From the NCBI GenBank assembly GCA_907165275.2, contig OU015669.1, forward strand, positions 9,198,501 to 9,262,500: a stretch of DNA of 64,000 nt, given 5' to 3'. The translations under genes and the position numbers were made by a program. This stretch comes from Zygaena filipendulae (Eukaryota > Arthropoda > Insecta > Lepidoptera > Zygaenidae). Shown here piece after piece: positions 12,555-24,932 of this stretch. Position 1 is the first letter of the stretch; each line of letters begins with the position of its first letter. The notes below the pieces were generated by a model. The model had not been told where the DNA came from, made no database searches, and saw only the letters and a program-made list of their open reading frames with translations.

Positions 12555-13212
12555 CGAAAATAAAGTCAAGTGCGTTAAGAAAATTCAGCGCATAGATTGA
12601 ATAAAAATCCGAATCAATTAGAAAAACCACTCAACATATTATGTAACACAATGCAAGCTTAACCCCTGTAATGCGTCGGCAATTTCACTCGTATCCCATC
12701 CGTTTACCCTCATATCAATGTCAAGCTACAAAGAGATCTCGCTTTATATTGTGACAGGAGTTAATGTTGCTGCAGGGGTCTGACATCTCTACCTGTTAAG
12801 TATGAATGGGCACAATAGACCCCATGCAATGTATCCGCGTGTGCTCCATTGTCGCTCGCAGGGTTAATGGTAACGTTAAGTACGTTTTGATAGGATTACA
12901 TACTTCTTTTGGCGAGAGATTAATTTTGTGAATTGCACTTGATGGTTATACCATGAAATAGCGCTTTCTCTTGTACTTACCTGATTAAAGATAGTTTGTA
13001 AATAGTGTATTTTTGGTTTCTTTTTCTAATACTTTATTTTTTAAATTTTGGAAATCCCTCGAAAACTCTTTGTTTCGATATGTGAATTAAATTAACCTAG
13101 TACTCAGGGATACCGGGATACTGTAGCCTTTACATCTTTGAAAGAATTTCTAGAATCTCGAAACCTTTCAGTACTTACAGTTCGCGATTTAACAAGTTCA
13201 TCGTTTGTTCTT

Positions 13213-13410
13213 ACTAGCTGTTCCCCGCGGTTTGACCCACGGTAAGTTGGGAGTTCCTGCGGGAATTCCAGGATAAAAAGTACCCTATGTCCTTCTCCGT
13301 ACCCCTGACAACGTGTATGCAAAATTTCATGATGATCGATTGAGCCGTTGAGGCGTGAAAGCGCAACAGATAGACAGAGTTACTTTCGCATTAAAATATT
13401 AGTAAGGATT
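13213..13410 (-). repeat. R1 copy
   Basis: From ACTAGCTGTTCCCCGCGG to AATATTAGTAAGGATT; close to consensus. Confidence 0.86.
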
Positions 13411-15049
13411 GTACGATGGTGATAGTTTATCCAGATTTTAACCGTTTGAATATTTTAATGAAATCGATCGATATATTTCGATTTTCAGTTTGGCGACGAG
13501 AAATATCTGCATCTACACACCTATATATTTAACTAAAACTTAGCTAACCGTAACTAACAGTTATTATTACCGACGTTATTTACAGCATTATAACTGACAC
13601 AGTTTAGCAAAACTAGACCTGCCCATTATAGCAACTGCACAGCTTGTTTGAATAGAAACGAGTCGTATAATAGCAAAAGTTCAGTGTTGCCAGCTGGCGA
13701 ACCCGTGGATTGGACGTAAGTGAGGAAAACTGCGCAATTTCGTATACAATCGAAACGATTTGAAGTAATCATGGGGAAATGATGGCACAGTTTGGAATGA
13801 CTTCTGCATTGTACGCTATGTAATGACTCTTGACCTTAACAAACAAAGGTCATAGAGCAAAAAAGATTACCTAGTTAAGCGGTCCTACCTATGGATTTGA
13901 ACCGGGAAAATATTTTTTGTGTATTATTGCTCCTAAAACAAAACGTATGAAATTCAATAAATGACAATTATTGACTGAGCAAAATTTACATATTGATCCT
14001 TCAGTACATGTAACGATACTCTCTGCTTCTTTAACTTCTGATGTATCTGTCTTCTGATATATGATAGGTTATTGAACCTGTATTCCAGAAGCCAGTTAAG
14101 ATTAGGTACATTTTCTTGCCGAAAATGCATCTCACTTTTTATAAAATAATACATATTTTATCAATAGCAGTTGTTCTCGATAAGTCATAGGAAAGTTGAC
14201 ATTTTAGGAAAGTGGTCATTTTCGACCTGAAGGATAGATTCCATACAGCGTTAATTACACTCAAAATGGCGTTCGAAATATAAACACAACTTTTCTCGAA
14301 ACGCTGCTCCATGGCTAGTTGTTAGAATTTTTCGTGGAAATCTCATAATTTCACTTGTCTTAAACAGTGGATGTGGACTAACAGCTAAAGTTACAGTACG
14401 TTCTTTACTCATTTCACGACAGCAAATTTCAGGCCAGTTACATTCCCTTTAAGCAAAAGTTACTATGGATTTATGCGTGAACTTCTTTACCAACTTTGGG
14501 ATACTTAACCAAATTTCTATGCGCGTCATACACTGCATTGGTATGGTTTGCACAAAATGCTTTCATAGATCGGTTCCGCGATTAGTATGGAAGTGGCTAC
14601 TCTTAAAACGTAGTGATTATTTGCTCAATGGTAAATTGTGTTCTTTAAATAAGAAATTAGCACAACAACTTCCCATGTCCGAGTCCTTGACTCAAGCAGG
14701 AAAGTACCTACATACGCATTATATCCACATCTCTAGTCTATGTTTATGAACGTGTACCTACAGCGAGAAAAATGGTCGGAAAACAGTTATTCAGCCGAAG
14801 GCCAAGTGCGATCATGCGAGAACGCAGCGCGTTATGATATTGGCATACTTAATTTTTCTTGGCACACATGCGCAGTCGACTGTTGAATGACTGATTAACA
14901 TGACAGGGATACTCGTGAAAATATTATGTTACCAACATTGGTGTAAAAAAACAAATTATATTAGCTAAGAATGTATGAATTTCGGAATGGTATTGAGAAT
15001 TCTTTGTACCGGGTTAAAATATCATATAGGTGTCCATGTTAATTTTTAC

Positions 15050-15253
15050 TATCTATACTAATATTATAAAGAGGAAAGATTGGATTTTTTGTTTGTTTGT
15101 TACAATTTAACTCATAATTACTGGACCGATTTCAAAAATTCTTTCACTGTTAGAAAGCTACGTTATCCCTGAGTAACATAGGCTATATTGTAATCCAGAA
15201 TTCCCGCAGGAACTCCAAAATTATTGCGGGTGAAAGCGCGCGGGACAGCTAGT
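15050..15253 (+). repeat. R1-like copy, 'AAAGATTGGATTTTTTG' subtype
   Basis: From TCTATACTAATATTATAAAG to GCGCGGGACAGCTAGTG; the middle reads ATTACTGGACCGATTTC. Confidence 0.8.
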
Positions 15254-15450
15254 GTGTTATAAACGCGAAAGTGAGTTTGTTTGTTTGTTACGCTTTCACG
15301 CCTTAATGGCTCAATCGATCGTGATGAAATTTTGCATGCTCGTTATCAGGGGTACAGAAAAGAATATAGGGTACTTTTAGGGAATCCCCGCGGGAACTCC
15401 CGCGCGTCTCCGAAACTAACGTGGATGAAACCGCGGGGAATAGCTAGTCT
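15254..15450 (+). repeat. R1 copy directly following another
   Basis: From TGTTATAAACGCGAAAGTG to CGCGGGGAATAGCTAGTC. It joins the preceding repeat head to tail without a gap. Confidence 0.84.
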
Positions 15451-15479
15451 AAAATAATAATAACAATAAGCTTGGATAC

Positions 15480-16670
15480 TAAAATACAGCGCCATCTGTT
15501 CTCAAACCAAGCAATTCTTGTCGTCGTCGGGGTCGTGAGGTAAGACGGGGTACTGCACATATACAAGAAACCAGACGTTTGTGGATAGAAAGCAATAAGG
15601 CAACGGGAAGCCTCATTCGACCAACGGTCAGCGCGAGAGAAATTGTGAGTGGGAGTGCAGGCGTTTTTTGTTTACAAACGAAAAACTGTTTTAACGTTTT
15701 GACGATAAAATTTTGTGTAAGGTCAAACGTCATCATATTAAGGTAATTATGATCACCACATTTATGTCTTTTTGATCTTTGTTTACTAGTATTGTTTATT
15801 TTGATATGGTATGTTGTTTGTATGAATCCGTTAAACATTTTATTAGTAATATTTATTTTTGTTCAAATTTACCTTTTGAGGCAAGATGGGGTATTTGGTG
15901 TGGGGCATGATAGGGCATTGGGGCAAAATGGGGTTGTGGGTCTGGGTTCATTTAAATTTCTAAATAAATAATATTGGTTAATTTTCTTTTAGGTTAAATC
16001 ATGGTACGTACTTACAAGAAAAAAACCAAAAGAGGAGAGTGGTCGACAGATGCTATTAAAACAGCTATAGTTAAAGTTTTAAGCAAAGAGATTGGATAAA
16101 AAAAATTACTTCTGCATATAAAGTGGCTCAGACTACTTTAGAACAATATGTTAAGAAACTGAAGGAGAGTGGTAAAGTTACTATTAGTTTACCTTTTAAT
16201 CTCGAAAAAAACTACATTTACACCTAAAGAAGAAGACGAAATAGAAGAATATCTGAAATGTATCGAAAACCATCTTTTTGAACTAATAACTAATGAACTG
16301 GAACGTCTAGCATATAAATTGGCAGTTAAAAATGGAAAGACAAAAGGTGTGGACAATGAAGATCTGGAGGAAATACACATTTATTTGTTTTGTGAGAATG
16401 ATAAGCCTAACCCATCTTGCCCCAATTTCACTACCCCATCATACCCCATAGTATGGGGCAAGATGGTTTTTCATAATGTTTCTATTAATGATTAATTATT
16501 AAAAAATGTGATAAGTTGATATTTCAAAGACTGTACCAAATCATAGTTAGATTAATGAAATAACGTGCCATAAATTAATAAGACTAATAAACACAGTGAT
16601 TATGCTGTATTTTTGTTATTTCCCTTAGCTACCCCATCATACCCCCCCTTCCCCTACTATACGTTGCACG
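15480..16670 (+). mobile_element. Probable pogo-like DNA transposon remnant
   Basis: The transposase remnant is embedded between G-run-rich DNA (about 15875-15950) and C-run-rich DNA (16395-16480 and 16628-16665). Motifs such as GGCAAGATGGGGTA on the left and TACCCCATCATACCCC on the right are roughly complementary, suggesting inverted subterminal repeats. I could not fix exact ends or a TA duplication. Confidence 0.45.
16001..16495 (+). pseudogene. Decayed pogo-type transposase, N-terminal part
   Basis: From an ATG at 16001 the sequence encodes MVRTYKKKTKRGEWS and then a psq-type helix-turn-helix. The frame then breaks near 16096 (stop TAA). A second frame carries the rest of that helix-turn-helix (ITSAYKVAQTTLEQYVKKL), and a third, from about 16200, reads FTPKEEDEIEEYL, then FELITNELERLAYKLA. 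That order, psq HTH followed by a CENP-B-like HTH, is the DNA-binding half of pogo/Tigger transposases. At least two frameshifts separate the pieces and no DDE catalytic domain follows, so it is dead. It starts just after TTTTAG, which could be a remnant acceptor. It is flanked by runs such as GGGGCAAAATGGGG (left) and TACCCCATCATACCCC (right). Family call from motif memory. Confidence 0.72.
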
Positions 16671-16719
16671 ATTTTTGCAGAAATACTCACATAGGTACGT
16701 TGATTTTATGATTGTACCT

Positions 16720-16926
16720 ACTAGCTATTCCCCACAGTTTCACCCACGTTAATTTTGGAGATCCCGCGGGAATTCCGGGATAAAAAATACCTTATAATAT
16801 TATGTCCTTTTCTGTTCTCCTGACAACGTGTATGCAATATTTGATAATTATTTATTGATTTAATAGCTAGTATAGGTGTGAGAGTGTTACAAACAAATAC
16901 ACTTACAGTTCTGTAAGGGTTCGTGT
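16720..16926 (-). repeat. R1 copy
   Basis: From ACTAGCTATTCCCCACAG to TACAGTTCTGTAAGGGTT. It begins about 60 bp after the C-rich end of the pogo remnant. Confidence 0.8.
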
Positions 16927-17315
16927 ACTTATTTATTTATACTTCGCTTATGTTTTAAGTAGGACAATGGACATGTTATATAAACTATATATAAACTATT
17001 AATTATTTAAAAGAGTTGGAAAAGAAGGCGCGGCGCGGCAGTACCTACACAAACTGTATGTTTCTCTATACAACAGACATTTCAATAACTAATTTTACAA
17101 TGTCCAATTGCGTATTAATTAAGAATTCCATTGTTCAGACTTTTTTTATTGCCAGATAAATTATCTGAGAAGTAAGAATGCTTGCCAGAGATGGCCTTGT
17201 AACTTATAATATGCAGCTGTCATAATGAAAATTATCATCATTGACAATCCCACGTTTTTATAGCTCTACCAGGAGTTGGTGGAAAGATTTGTTTTTATCA
17301 ATTATGAAAAAAATA

Positions 17316-17513
17316 CTTAGTAAAGCGCATTAAAGATTAAGGGTGACGTCATAACCACGTATAAAGTGTACTGAGGACTGTGACGTCACACGACATTTCG
17401 ACTCAATGTATGTAAAGCCGTTATTTTTTTATTTCGTATAACAAAAGAAAAAAATACTTGTCTAGTATTTTTTATTAATTTACATGACGAACTAAAAGCA
17501 AAAAAATATAGTC
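17316..17513 (+). mobile_element. TGACGTCA-carrying MITE, copy 2 (5'-truncated)
   Basis: It begins at the AAGCGCATTAAAG segment, keeps both TGACGTCA sites in diverged context and ends ATATAGTCAAC. Confidence 0.75.
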
Positions 17514-17567
17514 AACTAGCTTACTATAGGTTCTCCCAGGTAAGTACACGATAGACTATAATAAAAA

Positions 17568-17755
17568 ACTAACCGCCGCACTCAGAGTTGACTTTAATGA
17601 TTTATATTGATATAGATTATAACTAATTAAGTTACTTCTCATTAAATGCCAACTAACATTAATTTACTGAATGTCTCTGATTGCGGCAGTTTTGTTTTAA
17701 AAATCTATACTTAAGTAAGTAATCATTAAAGTCGACTCTGAGTGCGGCCGTTTGT
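17568..17755. mobile_element. AACGGCCGCACTCAGAG MITE, copy 1
   Basis: Left end AACCGCCGCACTCAGAGT and right end ACTCTGAGTGCGGCCGTT are inverted over about 33 bp, including TTTAATGATT / AATCATTAAA. About 185 bp, A+T-rich inside. Confidence 0.8.
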
Positions 17756-18149
17756 ACCTAGATACCAATAAACAAAAGGATGCCTGCCTAGGGCTATATA
17801 TGTAGGTGTGTGGAAAAAAATAAAAATTCTAGAAAGGCTAAGACTCAAGACAGATGAGATAACGTCAAACTAAGTAGTTGCTCAAATATTGGAGTCAACT
17901 AAGGCGTTTGAACTCTATCTCGCCAGACACCCAAGTGGATCTATATCATTACTTCTTATTAGAAGAAACAAAAAAACCTCTGAACTTCACATGTTTACAA
18001 AACGTCCATGTTTCTGTCTGTGGTATAATTAAAAACGTATTAGAAAGGTCGGCGGTTGAGTTGAGGCGCCATTCATCTTTTAAGTGTGGACACAATTATT
18101 ATTCTACTCCTTTTATAACACAACGCTCTACATACTCTATCAAATTATA

Positions 18150-18335
18150 CTAGACTGGCGCGCGCGCTTCTACCACGTTAATTTCAACGAAATTCCAACT
18201 TAAATATATTATTTTAGGTATCCTATAGGTATCTCTTTCTTTATCCTTGACAACGTGCACGTAAACATAAATGATCGGTTCAGTAGTTATTGCGTGAAAA
18301 GGGTAACAGATGGATAGACAAACTCACGCTCAAAT
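18150..18335 (-). repeat. Diverged R1 copy
   Basis: Starts ACTAGACTGGCGCGCGCGC with an altered G+C-rich end, then CACGTTAATTTC and GACAACGTGCACG. Confidence 0.65.
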
Positions 18336-18809
18336 TTAAGATAAAAAAAAAATTCGTTTTCAGAACTGTTGTTAGTATAATTTTTCTTGTCTTTCTAGTG
18401 CGCGCGTTACACGAAAAATTAAAACTAACCATAGAGAATTAAACCAATTCTGACCTGTAATAAAAATCTTTTGAATGAAATAATGTAGTGATTTGAAAAA
18501 AAAAATAATTAAGGAAAAAAAATCGGATATCTACATTGAAAACCTCCTCTTTGAACTCAATTTTACAGGATATTGTATTTAATAAGTGACCTTGGTTTGC
18601 TGTTATATTGTAGGTTAATACCTAATTGTATTTAATTATATTTTGCATCTGAGTTACTTTATTACCTATTTTATTTCAAAACTATTGTAAAAAGATGTTT
18701 ATCAGTTGTTCGGTACCCATAGTTTAAGCTCGGCTTGGTTTGGGACCAGATTATCTGATAACGTTCGGAATTTTCATTAAGTTTATTTAAAAATCTATTT
18801 TATTTCCTG

Positions 18810-19066
18810 CGGAGCTAAGATGCGGCACATGACAAAATTTTATCGAGCCCTTTTATCGATTCTCGTCGACAAACTCGTACTTATATCGTTTTGTCTACCA
18901 GTGGTAACATGGCAGCAAAAAATGTTTGTATGGCAGAAAACGATATATGATAAAATTGTCGACAATCCCTAACATGCGGCACTTTTGAATGTATTTTTGT
19001 CTACTTTGTCGTTGTTTTCTCACATTTTTATCGTCGACGATTGGTGAGCGCGATAAAATGAAAATT
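18810..19066. mobile_element. Diverged relative of the TTTTATCGA snap-back element
   Basis: It starts GGAGCTAAGATGCGGCACAT and contains AAAATTTTATCGAGCCC and TTCTCGTCGACA, matching the left arm at 63860. A looser inverted part (GATAAAATTGTCGACAA, 18950-18966, and TTTATCGTCGACGATTGG, about 19027) follows. The loop is much longer than in the 63860 copy. Confidence 0.6.
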
Positions 19067-19199
19067 CGTTCTTAATTGCGAATAACATGGTATTACTTTA
19101 TTATAATTCAATCAGAATTCAATATTAGTAATATATATAATATTAATAATACGAAAATATTAGAAATACGAGGAATGAAAGGCGAAAAAAATGCAAAGT

Positions 19200-19520
19200 A
19201 GTAGTATTAAATTAAATTAAAATTCATTTATATCAGGAAAATAACCCATAAAATTTAACAAAAAGTAAATTAAATAAATTAAATTCAGTAAATTAAATTA
19301 GATTAAACCAATTAAATTAGATTAAATAAATTAAATTAAATAAATAAATTGCATCAAATAAATAAAATAAAATAAATAAATTATATAAATAAATAAAATA
19401 AAATAAATAAATTATATTAAATAAATAAAATATATTAAATAAATTAAATTAAATAAATAAATTATATTAAATAAATTAAATTAAATAAATAAATTATATT
19501 AAATAAATTAAATTCAAAAA
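19200..19520. repeat. A+T low-complexity block
   Basis: Almost entirely TAAATAAAT, TTAAATTAAA and similar units with no G or C for long runs. It separates the TTTTATCGA element from the truncated MITE at 19620. Confidence 0.95.
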
Positions 19521-19619
19521 GTAAAATCTTCAAATTGATATTCTTAAAATCTATAAATTTCCAATTATCCCTGAGTAATATTAAACTGATATATAATATC
19601 TACTAATATATTATATTAA

Positions 19620-19747
19620 ATTTAATTATTTGAATTTCAATTAACATTAATTTAATGAACGTCTCTGAAAGAGAGCGGTAGATTTGTTTTTAAAATCTTT
19701 ACTTAAAATCAAGTAATCATTGAAACGACTCTGAGTACGGCCGTTAG
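19620..19747. mobile_element. AACGGCCGCACTCAGAG MITE, copy 2 (left end lost)
   Basis: The right half matches copy 1, through CTCTGAA, GTAATCATTGAAACGACT and CTGAGTACGGCCGTT. The left half is missing or replaced next to the A+T-rich block. Confidence 0.6.
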
Positions 19748-20479
19748 AATAGGAAATAGGATTTTCCTCCTGACACGAAGAGTTCCTGCGGGAACCCCGA
19801 AATTGATTCGTGTAATATAACAGGGGGACCATCAAAGTAGGTAGTTTATAAATTCTTCCCATTTATCTTATCTGCTAAAGCAATCAAACTTTAGTGTAAA
19901 TTTTTTGTATATGTATAGGTATTTTTTATTTATTTACCTACTTGCGAGTTGCGACTGCCTTATGGCGTCTATCGCGGTTAGAAAAGGATTTTAGAAGTTT
20001 TCTAAAATTGGTTAGGAACTATTAACTTTTAAGAAATAACCCGCACTGCGAAAATTATTGTTCATAAGCACAACAGAATCTACTTTTAAAATTGTTTTAA
20101 TCGCCACGAAAATAAATATATAATAAAACCGCCATCTATGGTTCCTGCCAAAAACTAAATTTTTTGTCATTTCTTGTCACGGTGATAAACGTGGGCGTAC
20201 AAGTAAAAAGGCTCCTTCTTCCGAGATATAAGACTTTTGTAAAGTTGAGTGAAAAAAATACTTCCGCGATTTTAATTGATTATATTAATAAATGCTCAAT
20301 TATTTACAATTTCATAAAATACCTTAATCTACAATAATATATAAAAATAAAGCTTATTCCAGAATCACATGCCTAATAAAAAAATATGTGCCAGTTTTTG
20401 AATATTTTTTCAATTTTTACTATCAATTGATTATTCTAGATACCGAATCTAGTCTTAACTCAATACCCCACTATTGAAC

Positions 20480-20830
20480 CTTTTTGCTTGGACGCCCACA
20501 AATATTTGTCGTATCGACAATTTTATCTTTCGTGTGATAAATATATCGTGGCACGCATCCTAGCGCGACTGGTGTTTATTTTTATCACAGAAAAGCTACA
20601 ATATTACAGAAATAGTAGTAGTAGTATTTTGAAATCCGCAAAAGACGCCGATGCCCGCTGCAAAAGCGCGGTAAGTCCAAATCGGCACAATTCTTCCGTG
20701 CTGACATGCGAGCCTCTGTGTCACGCATTCAGTGAAAACGAACGTTTTGTGAGCGTCACGTGACATCTGAGGTCGGCCGCCGGCTCCGGTTATACGTATA
20801 ACGTAACGGGTCTTGTTATTATTGTTTACA
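20480..20830. promoter_or_regulatory. Unique block with CACGTG, possible distal regulatory or exon sequence
   Basis: TCACGTGA at 20756-20763 lies near GGTCGGCCGCCGGCTCCGG. A GCGCG|GTAAGT donor-like site is at about 20670. An ORF spans 20488-20763 but resembles nothing I know. Confidence 0.25.
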
Positions 20831-21261
20831 TTTTGTTTTTAAGTAGGTAAGTAAATATTTTTTGAGCATTCCCAAAAAAAAAGAATTGATACGTTACGTT
20901 TCATGTTCAGAAATATTATTATTTTTCAACGATATGAATGCGTTTGGTTGGTATTGGTGGCGTTGTGACACAGTTTCAATTTTGGCTCAGTGAACACACT
21001 GATACACGGCTTCTTTATTACATACAAATAAATCTTGGTTAGCGGTTTGTTTGTTATATACGCCCATATGTCGTGGGTTTGAAAATGATTCAACAAACTA
21101 TGTATATAGGTACCTACTTCATATGACGTTTAAATTTGGCAGGTTGGTGGTTTATGAGTAATAGGGTATTAGTTTAAAAACATTTTCATACACGAGTTAT
21201 CGAGGGTATCCCGAAATTCAAGTGAAAAAACAGGTGGAAAGAGTTCTTTCTATATTTTCAA

Positions 21262-21590
21262 TAGACTACTTTTGAAAATCAAAATTCTAATTAGTCCGTC
21301 AGTTAGAAAATAAAAAAAAACAATAGACACGTATTTTTTGCTTTTTCAAATAAATTAAAATATACAGAGATAAAGCGCATTAAAGTTTAGGGTGAGGGGG
21401 TCGTGACGTCACTAACCGTTAAAACCGCCATACGAACTGTCAGAATAGTGACGTCACGCAAAATTTCAACTCAATATATCGTAGTTATTTTTTGATTACG
21501 TAAAAAAAGAAAAAATACGTGTCCAATATTTTTTAATAATCTACAAGACGGACTAAAAAATTGAAAATTAGTCAACATGCCCAATGTCTG
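21262..21590 (+). mobile_element. TGACGTCA-carrying MITE, copy 3 (full)
   Basis: Nearly identical to copy 1 over its whole length, with TGACGTCA at 21404 and 21449. It ends TTAGTCAACATGCCC like copy 1. Confidence 0.85.
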
Positions 21591-22954
21591 TCTTTTTGTA
21601 CACGCATTGCGAAGAAATATACCTAAGTAGGTAATCTAAATACTAATTTAAAAAAAAATTTGCAAGGCAAGTTTGATTCCCGCCGAAGCAACGGGTATCC
21701 GAAGTAATGCCGAAGCAAGCGATACACCACAGACAACTACTTATACATTTTTCAAATTACATCAAAACCAGAACAACGGAAGCACCATCATACCTCCACG
21801 AGCTGTTCCAAGGACGCTAACGAATATTTAATCGCACCTTTCATCGTATCATTTTGATAGTTGAGGCATTTTTAACATGGACAAGGCGATTCACTTTACC
21901 GTTGCAAGCCAAACGAGCGATACTTATAAAAAATAGAATATGAAAAGGTTCAATGCTACTTCGGTAGGTACTTTAACCAACATGCAAAGACCAATATTGA
22001 TTAAAATGAGCCCAAAGTTTCTGGTTTATGCACGCAAAGACAGACAGATAAACGTAAGACCCGCTAAGGTTTTTTAAGTATCGAGTGGAATAAAATTAAC
22101 TGTTTATAAATCATATTAAATATTGAAATATTTTAATAAATTCGAATTCAGATTCATATTTAAATTAAGAGATGTATGTATAAATAGATAGAAAACATTT
22201 TACTGCACCTAAAAAATATTTTTGACAAATCTTAAAAGTAAGTCGTGGTAGAGCTAAAGGGGGGCTATATTGCTTAGAGTGATCTCTCCCAGACAAGCTA
22301 TAAGGTGGACAAATTATTTTACATCATTATTGTCATTCAAGCTCTCTCCAAAATCCTAACGGATTCAGACCACCTCATTGAGAAATACTCCTAAACGCAA
22401 AATATCCGACATTATATTCTATTCAAAAATCAATTGAGATCATTCGCTTATTTAGTTAAAACTTAAAAACCATTATTCGAATCACAATACCCCAAAATCG
22501 ATTATCGACGCTCCACGGTTTTAAAATTCGAAATAAAATCGATAATAACATGTGTCGGATTGTGCGGGAATGTTTTAGTTTTTCAATTACATATTCGCTT
22601 CGATGGTTGCTTTCGAGCCAAAGGCGTAGGTGCGTTAGGAAAGGCTTTGGCGTCGTTGCTATGGGGATAATAATCAATTGATAAAACCGTTGTATTGTAT
22701 TGTGGTTAGCGAACGTGACTACATAAGCATTTGTCTTGGGTTCGAACTTGCGACGGGGTGAATTCTTACTATAATAGAGTTTTAAACGTGAGTTTATTTG
22801 TTTGATATAAGGTATGTACTTTGGTCTTTAAATTCCTGCGGGAACTCCGAAATAAACGCGGGTGAAAGCGCGGGAAAGAACTAATATAATATTAACATAT
22901 TTTAGCGAAACATTTGTGTGAACTTGATTCTAGGTGTTTAGTTATAATAATATC

Positions 22955-23138
22955 TATGCCCCGCGGTTCCAACCGTGATATTTCGGAGTTCCCGCGGGAA
23001 TTCCAAGACAAAAGTACTATAAGTCCTTTTTTGCACCCTTGATAACGTGTACGCAAAATTTCATAGTGACCGGTTGAGTAGATAAAGCGTGGAAGCATAG
23101 GTAACAAACAAACTTTCATTCGCAGTTATAATAAGTAC
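22955..23138 (-). repeat. R1 copy
   Basis: From TATGCCCCGCGGTTCCAAC to GCAGTTATAATAAGTA. A shortened + copy (22790-22885) lies just before it. Confidence 0.8.
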
Positions 23139-23368
23139 TAGCTGTCCCCCGCGATTTCATCCGCGGTAATTTCGGAGTTCCCGCGGAGGTTGCGGGAAAA
23201 AAGTACTCTATGTCCTTCAGTTCCCGAGGGAATTCCGGGATAAAAACTATCCTATCTTTTAAGTTGGACCATTTTATGAATGGTTACAAAATTTTATCAA
23301 AATCCGTTCAGTAGTTTCGGAGTCCATCGCAGACAAACAACGTGACACGTGATTTATATATATTAGAT
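23139..23368 (-). repeat. Chimeric R1 repeat, copy 1
   Basis: Begins CTAGCTGTCCCCCGCGATTT, reads a second GAGTTCCCGC-type block (AGTTCCCGAGGGAATTCCGG), then TTTTAAGTTGGACCATTTT and CGTGACACGTGATTTATATA. The second half is not the usual R1 3' part. Confidence 0.8.
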
Positions 23369-23879
23369 AAGATAAGATAAGATTAAGATATATATAAGGT
23401 TTAAGCATTGTTTGATTAAGCTCTAATAAGCTTATTATACTACTAGCCAGCTAACAACAGAGTAATTTCATCGTAAAATTATAACCTATCACAATCGCGT
23501 ATCGATTATAACTTAATCGAGTTACGATTTATAGAAATAATCGGACGTTAATTTATGCCGAGGTACATGCTCGCGTATGAAAATGAATCTTGGGCTCTAT
23601 GTGTTAAAGTTGAATTTCGTTTGATAATGTAATAATGTGTTCGAATACAAATTGTACGAGAATTATATCAAAAGAAGCGAAGCATGCGCCGTTTGATACT
23701 CGCCATGGAATAAATCAACAAAAACGACGGGTGGATATGACTTATGTTTCGATATGTAGTTGTTTTTTGGATTAAAAACGCCGTAGAGCGACCTTATTTT
23801 CAAATATAATAATTTTATGATAATAATTTTGCAATTAGTTTGCAAAAATGGAGAATTGGACTTAATATCATATTTGAAC

Positions 23880-24062
23880 ACTAGCTGTGCCCCACAGTTT
23901 CACCCACATGAAAGGTTACAACAACTTTTTTTCCCGACATCCGATTTCAATGAAACAAAGCCTATATGTAGCTCCAGGGTTAGCTGAATCTACCTGTGAA
24001 AACCGCATGACAATCAGTTAAGTAGATGCGGAGATTATTACGAACAGACAGACAGACAGAAA
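23880..24062 (-). repeat. R1-like copy with CAGACAGACAGA tail
   Basis: From ACTAGCTGTGCCCCACAG to GAACAGACAGACAGACAG. The middle (GCCTATATGTAGCTCCAGG) is a distinct subtype. Confidence 0.75.
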
Positions 24063-24579
24063 AGAATTTTAAAACCTTTTTTTTTGGGCTTCGTTACTCT
24101 TCTTTTATCACTCTCAATTTGAGGTAAAAATATTCAATGTACAGAATCGCGGATTCTACTCTTTTATTATAATAGACATAGATTATTTTATGTATTTAGA
24201 ATATTAATATAGAAGTGTATTAAGTCCAGTTTTCGCCTTTTAGCCTATGTTAAAATATAGAGATAGGTCATAGAATATTACTTAAATTGGTTTCAAATTT
24301 TTGTTTGTTTTATTAAACGATGTCACGTTGTCTTCTATAACCTCACGCCTGTTTCTTGTAGAAATAAGCAGAGACTTCCATTTCCTACGACCGTCACATT
24401 TACGTACAAACTGACAACTTTTTCAAAGATTTTCGTATTATTTAGATAAAAAATTCCGGTCATTTAAATAAATAGTTGCCATATATTTTAATACTTTTAT
24501 AATATTTCTTAATGATAACCACAAAAATAAATACTCTTTGAATACCTTTGCGAGTAAAACATGAATCCTTATATTAAAA

Positions 24580-24718
24580 ATGTTGTCTGGCACAGATCGC
24601 TAGGAAAGCGATAAGACCGCCTTTTGTATCTATGCCTTTATTTATAAGTTTTTGTTTTTGTTAATACACTGTAACAATTATTTTGGTGTACAATAAAGTG
24701 TGTTCTATTCTATTCTTA
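24580..24718 (+). mobile_element. Non-LTR retroposon 3' end with AATAAA
   Basis: GTCTGGCACAGATCGCTAGG and AGCGATAAGACCGCCTTTTG, then TGTACAATAAAGTGTGTTC with a TATTC-rich tail. This is a familiar lepidopteran LINE/SINE 3' end carrying its own polyadenylation signal. Confidence 0.7.
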
Positions 24719-24749
24719 TTAAATGACCAAAAATTACAAATTATAATAT

Positions 24750-24932
24750 ACTAGCTGTTCCCCACGGTTTCATCCGAGATAAATTGGGAGTTCCTGCGGG
24801 AATTCCGGGACAAAAAGTACCCTATGTCCTTCTCAAAATTTCATGATGATCGGTCGAGTCGTTAAGGCGTGAAAGCGTAACAGACAGACAGATAGACAGA
24901 GTGACTTTCGCATTTATAATATTAGTGGGATT
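24750..24932 (-). repeat. R1 copy
   Basis: From ACTAGCTGTTCCCCACGG to TAATATTAGTGGGATT, lacking the ACAACGTGTATGC segment. It follows the retroposon tail that ends at 24718. Confidence 0.83.

Noticed and set aside
15479..15838. 119-codon ORF on the minus strand
   Set aside because: No recognisable domain; it overlaps the flank of the pogo remnant and has unlikely composition.
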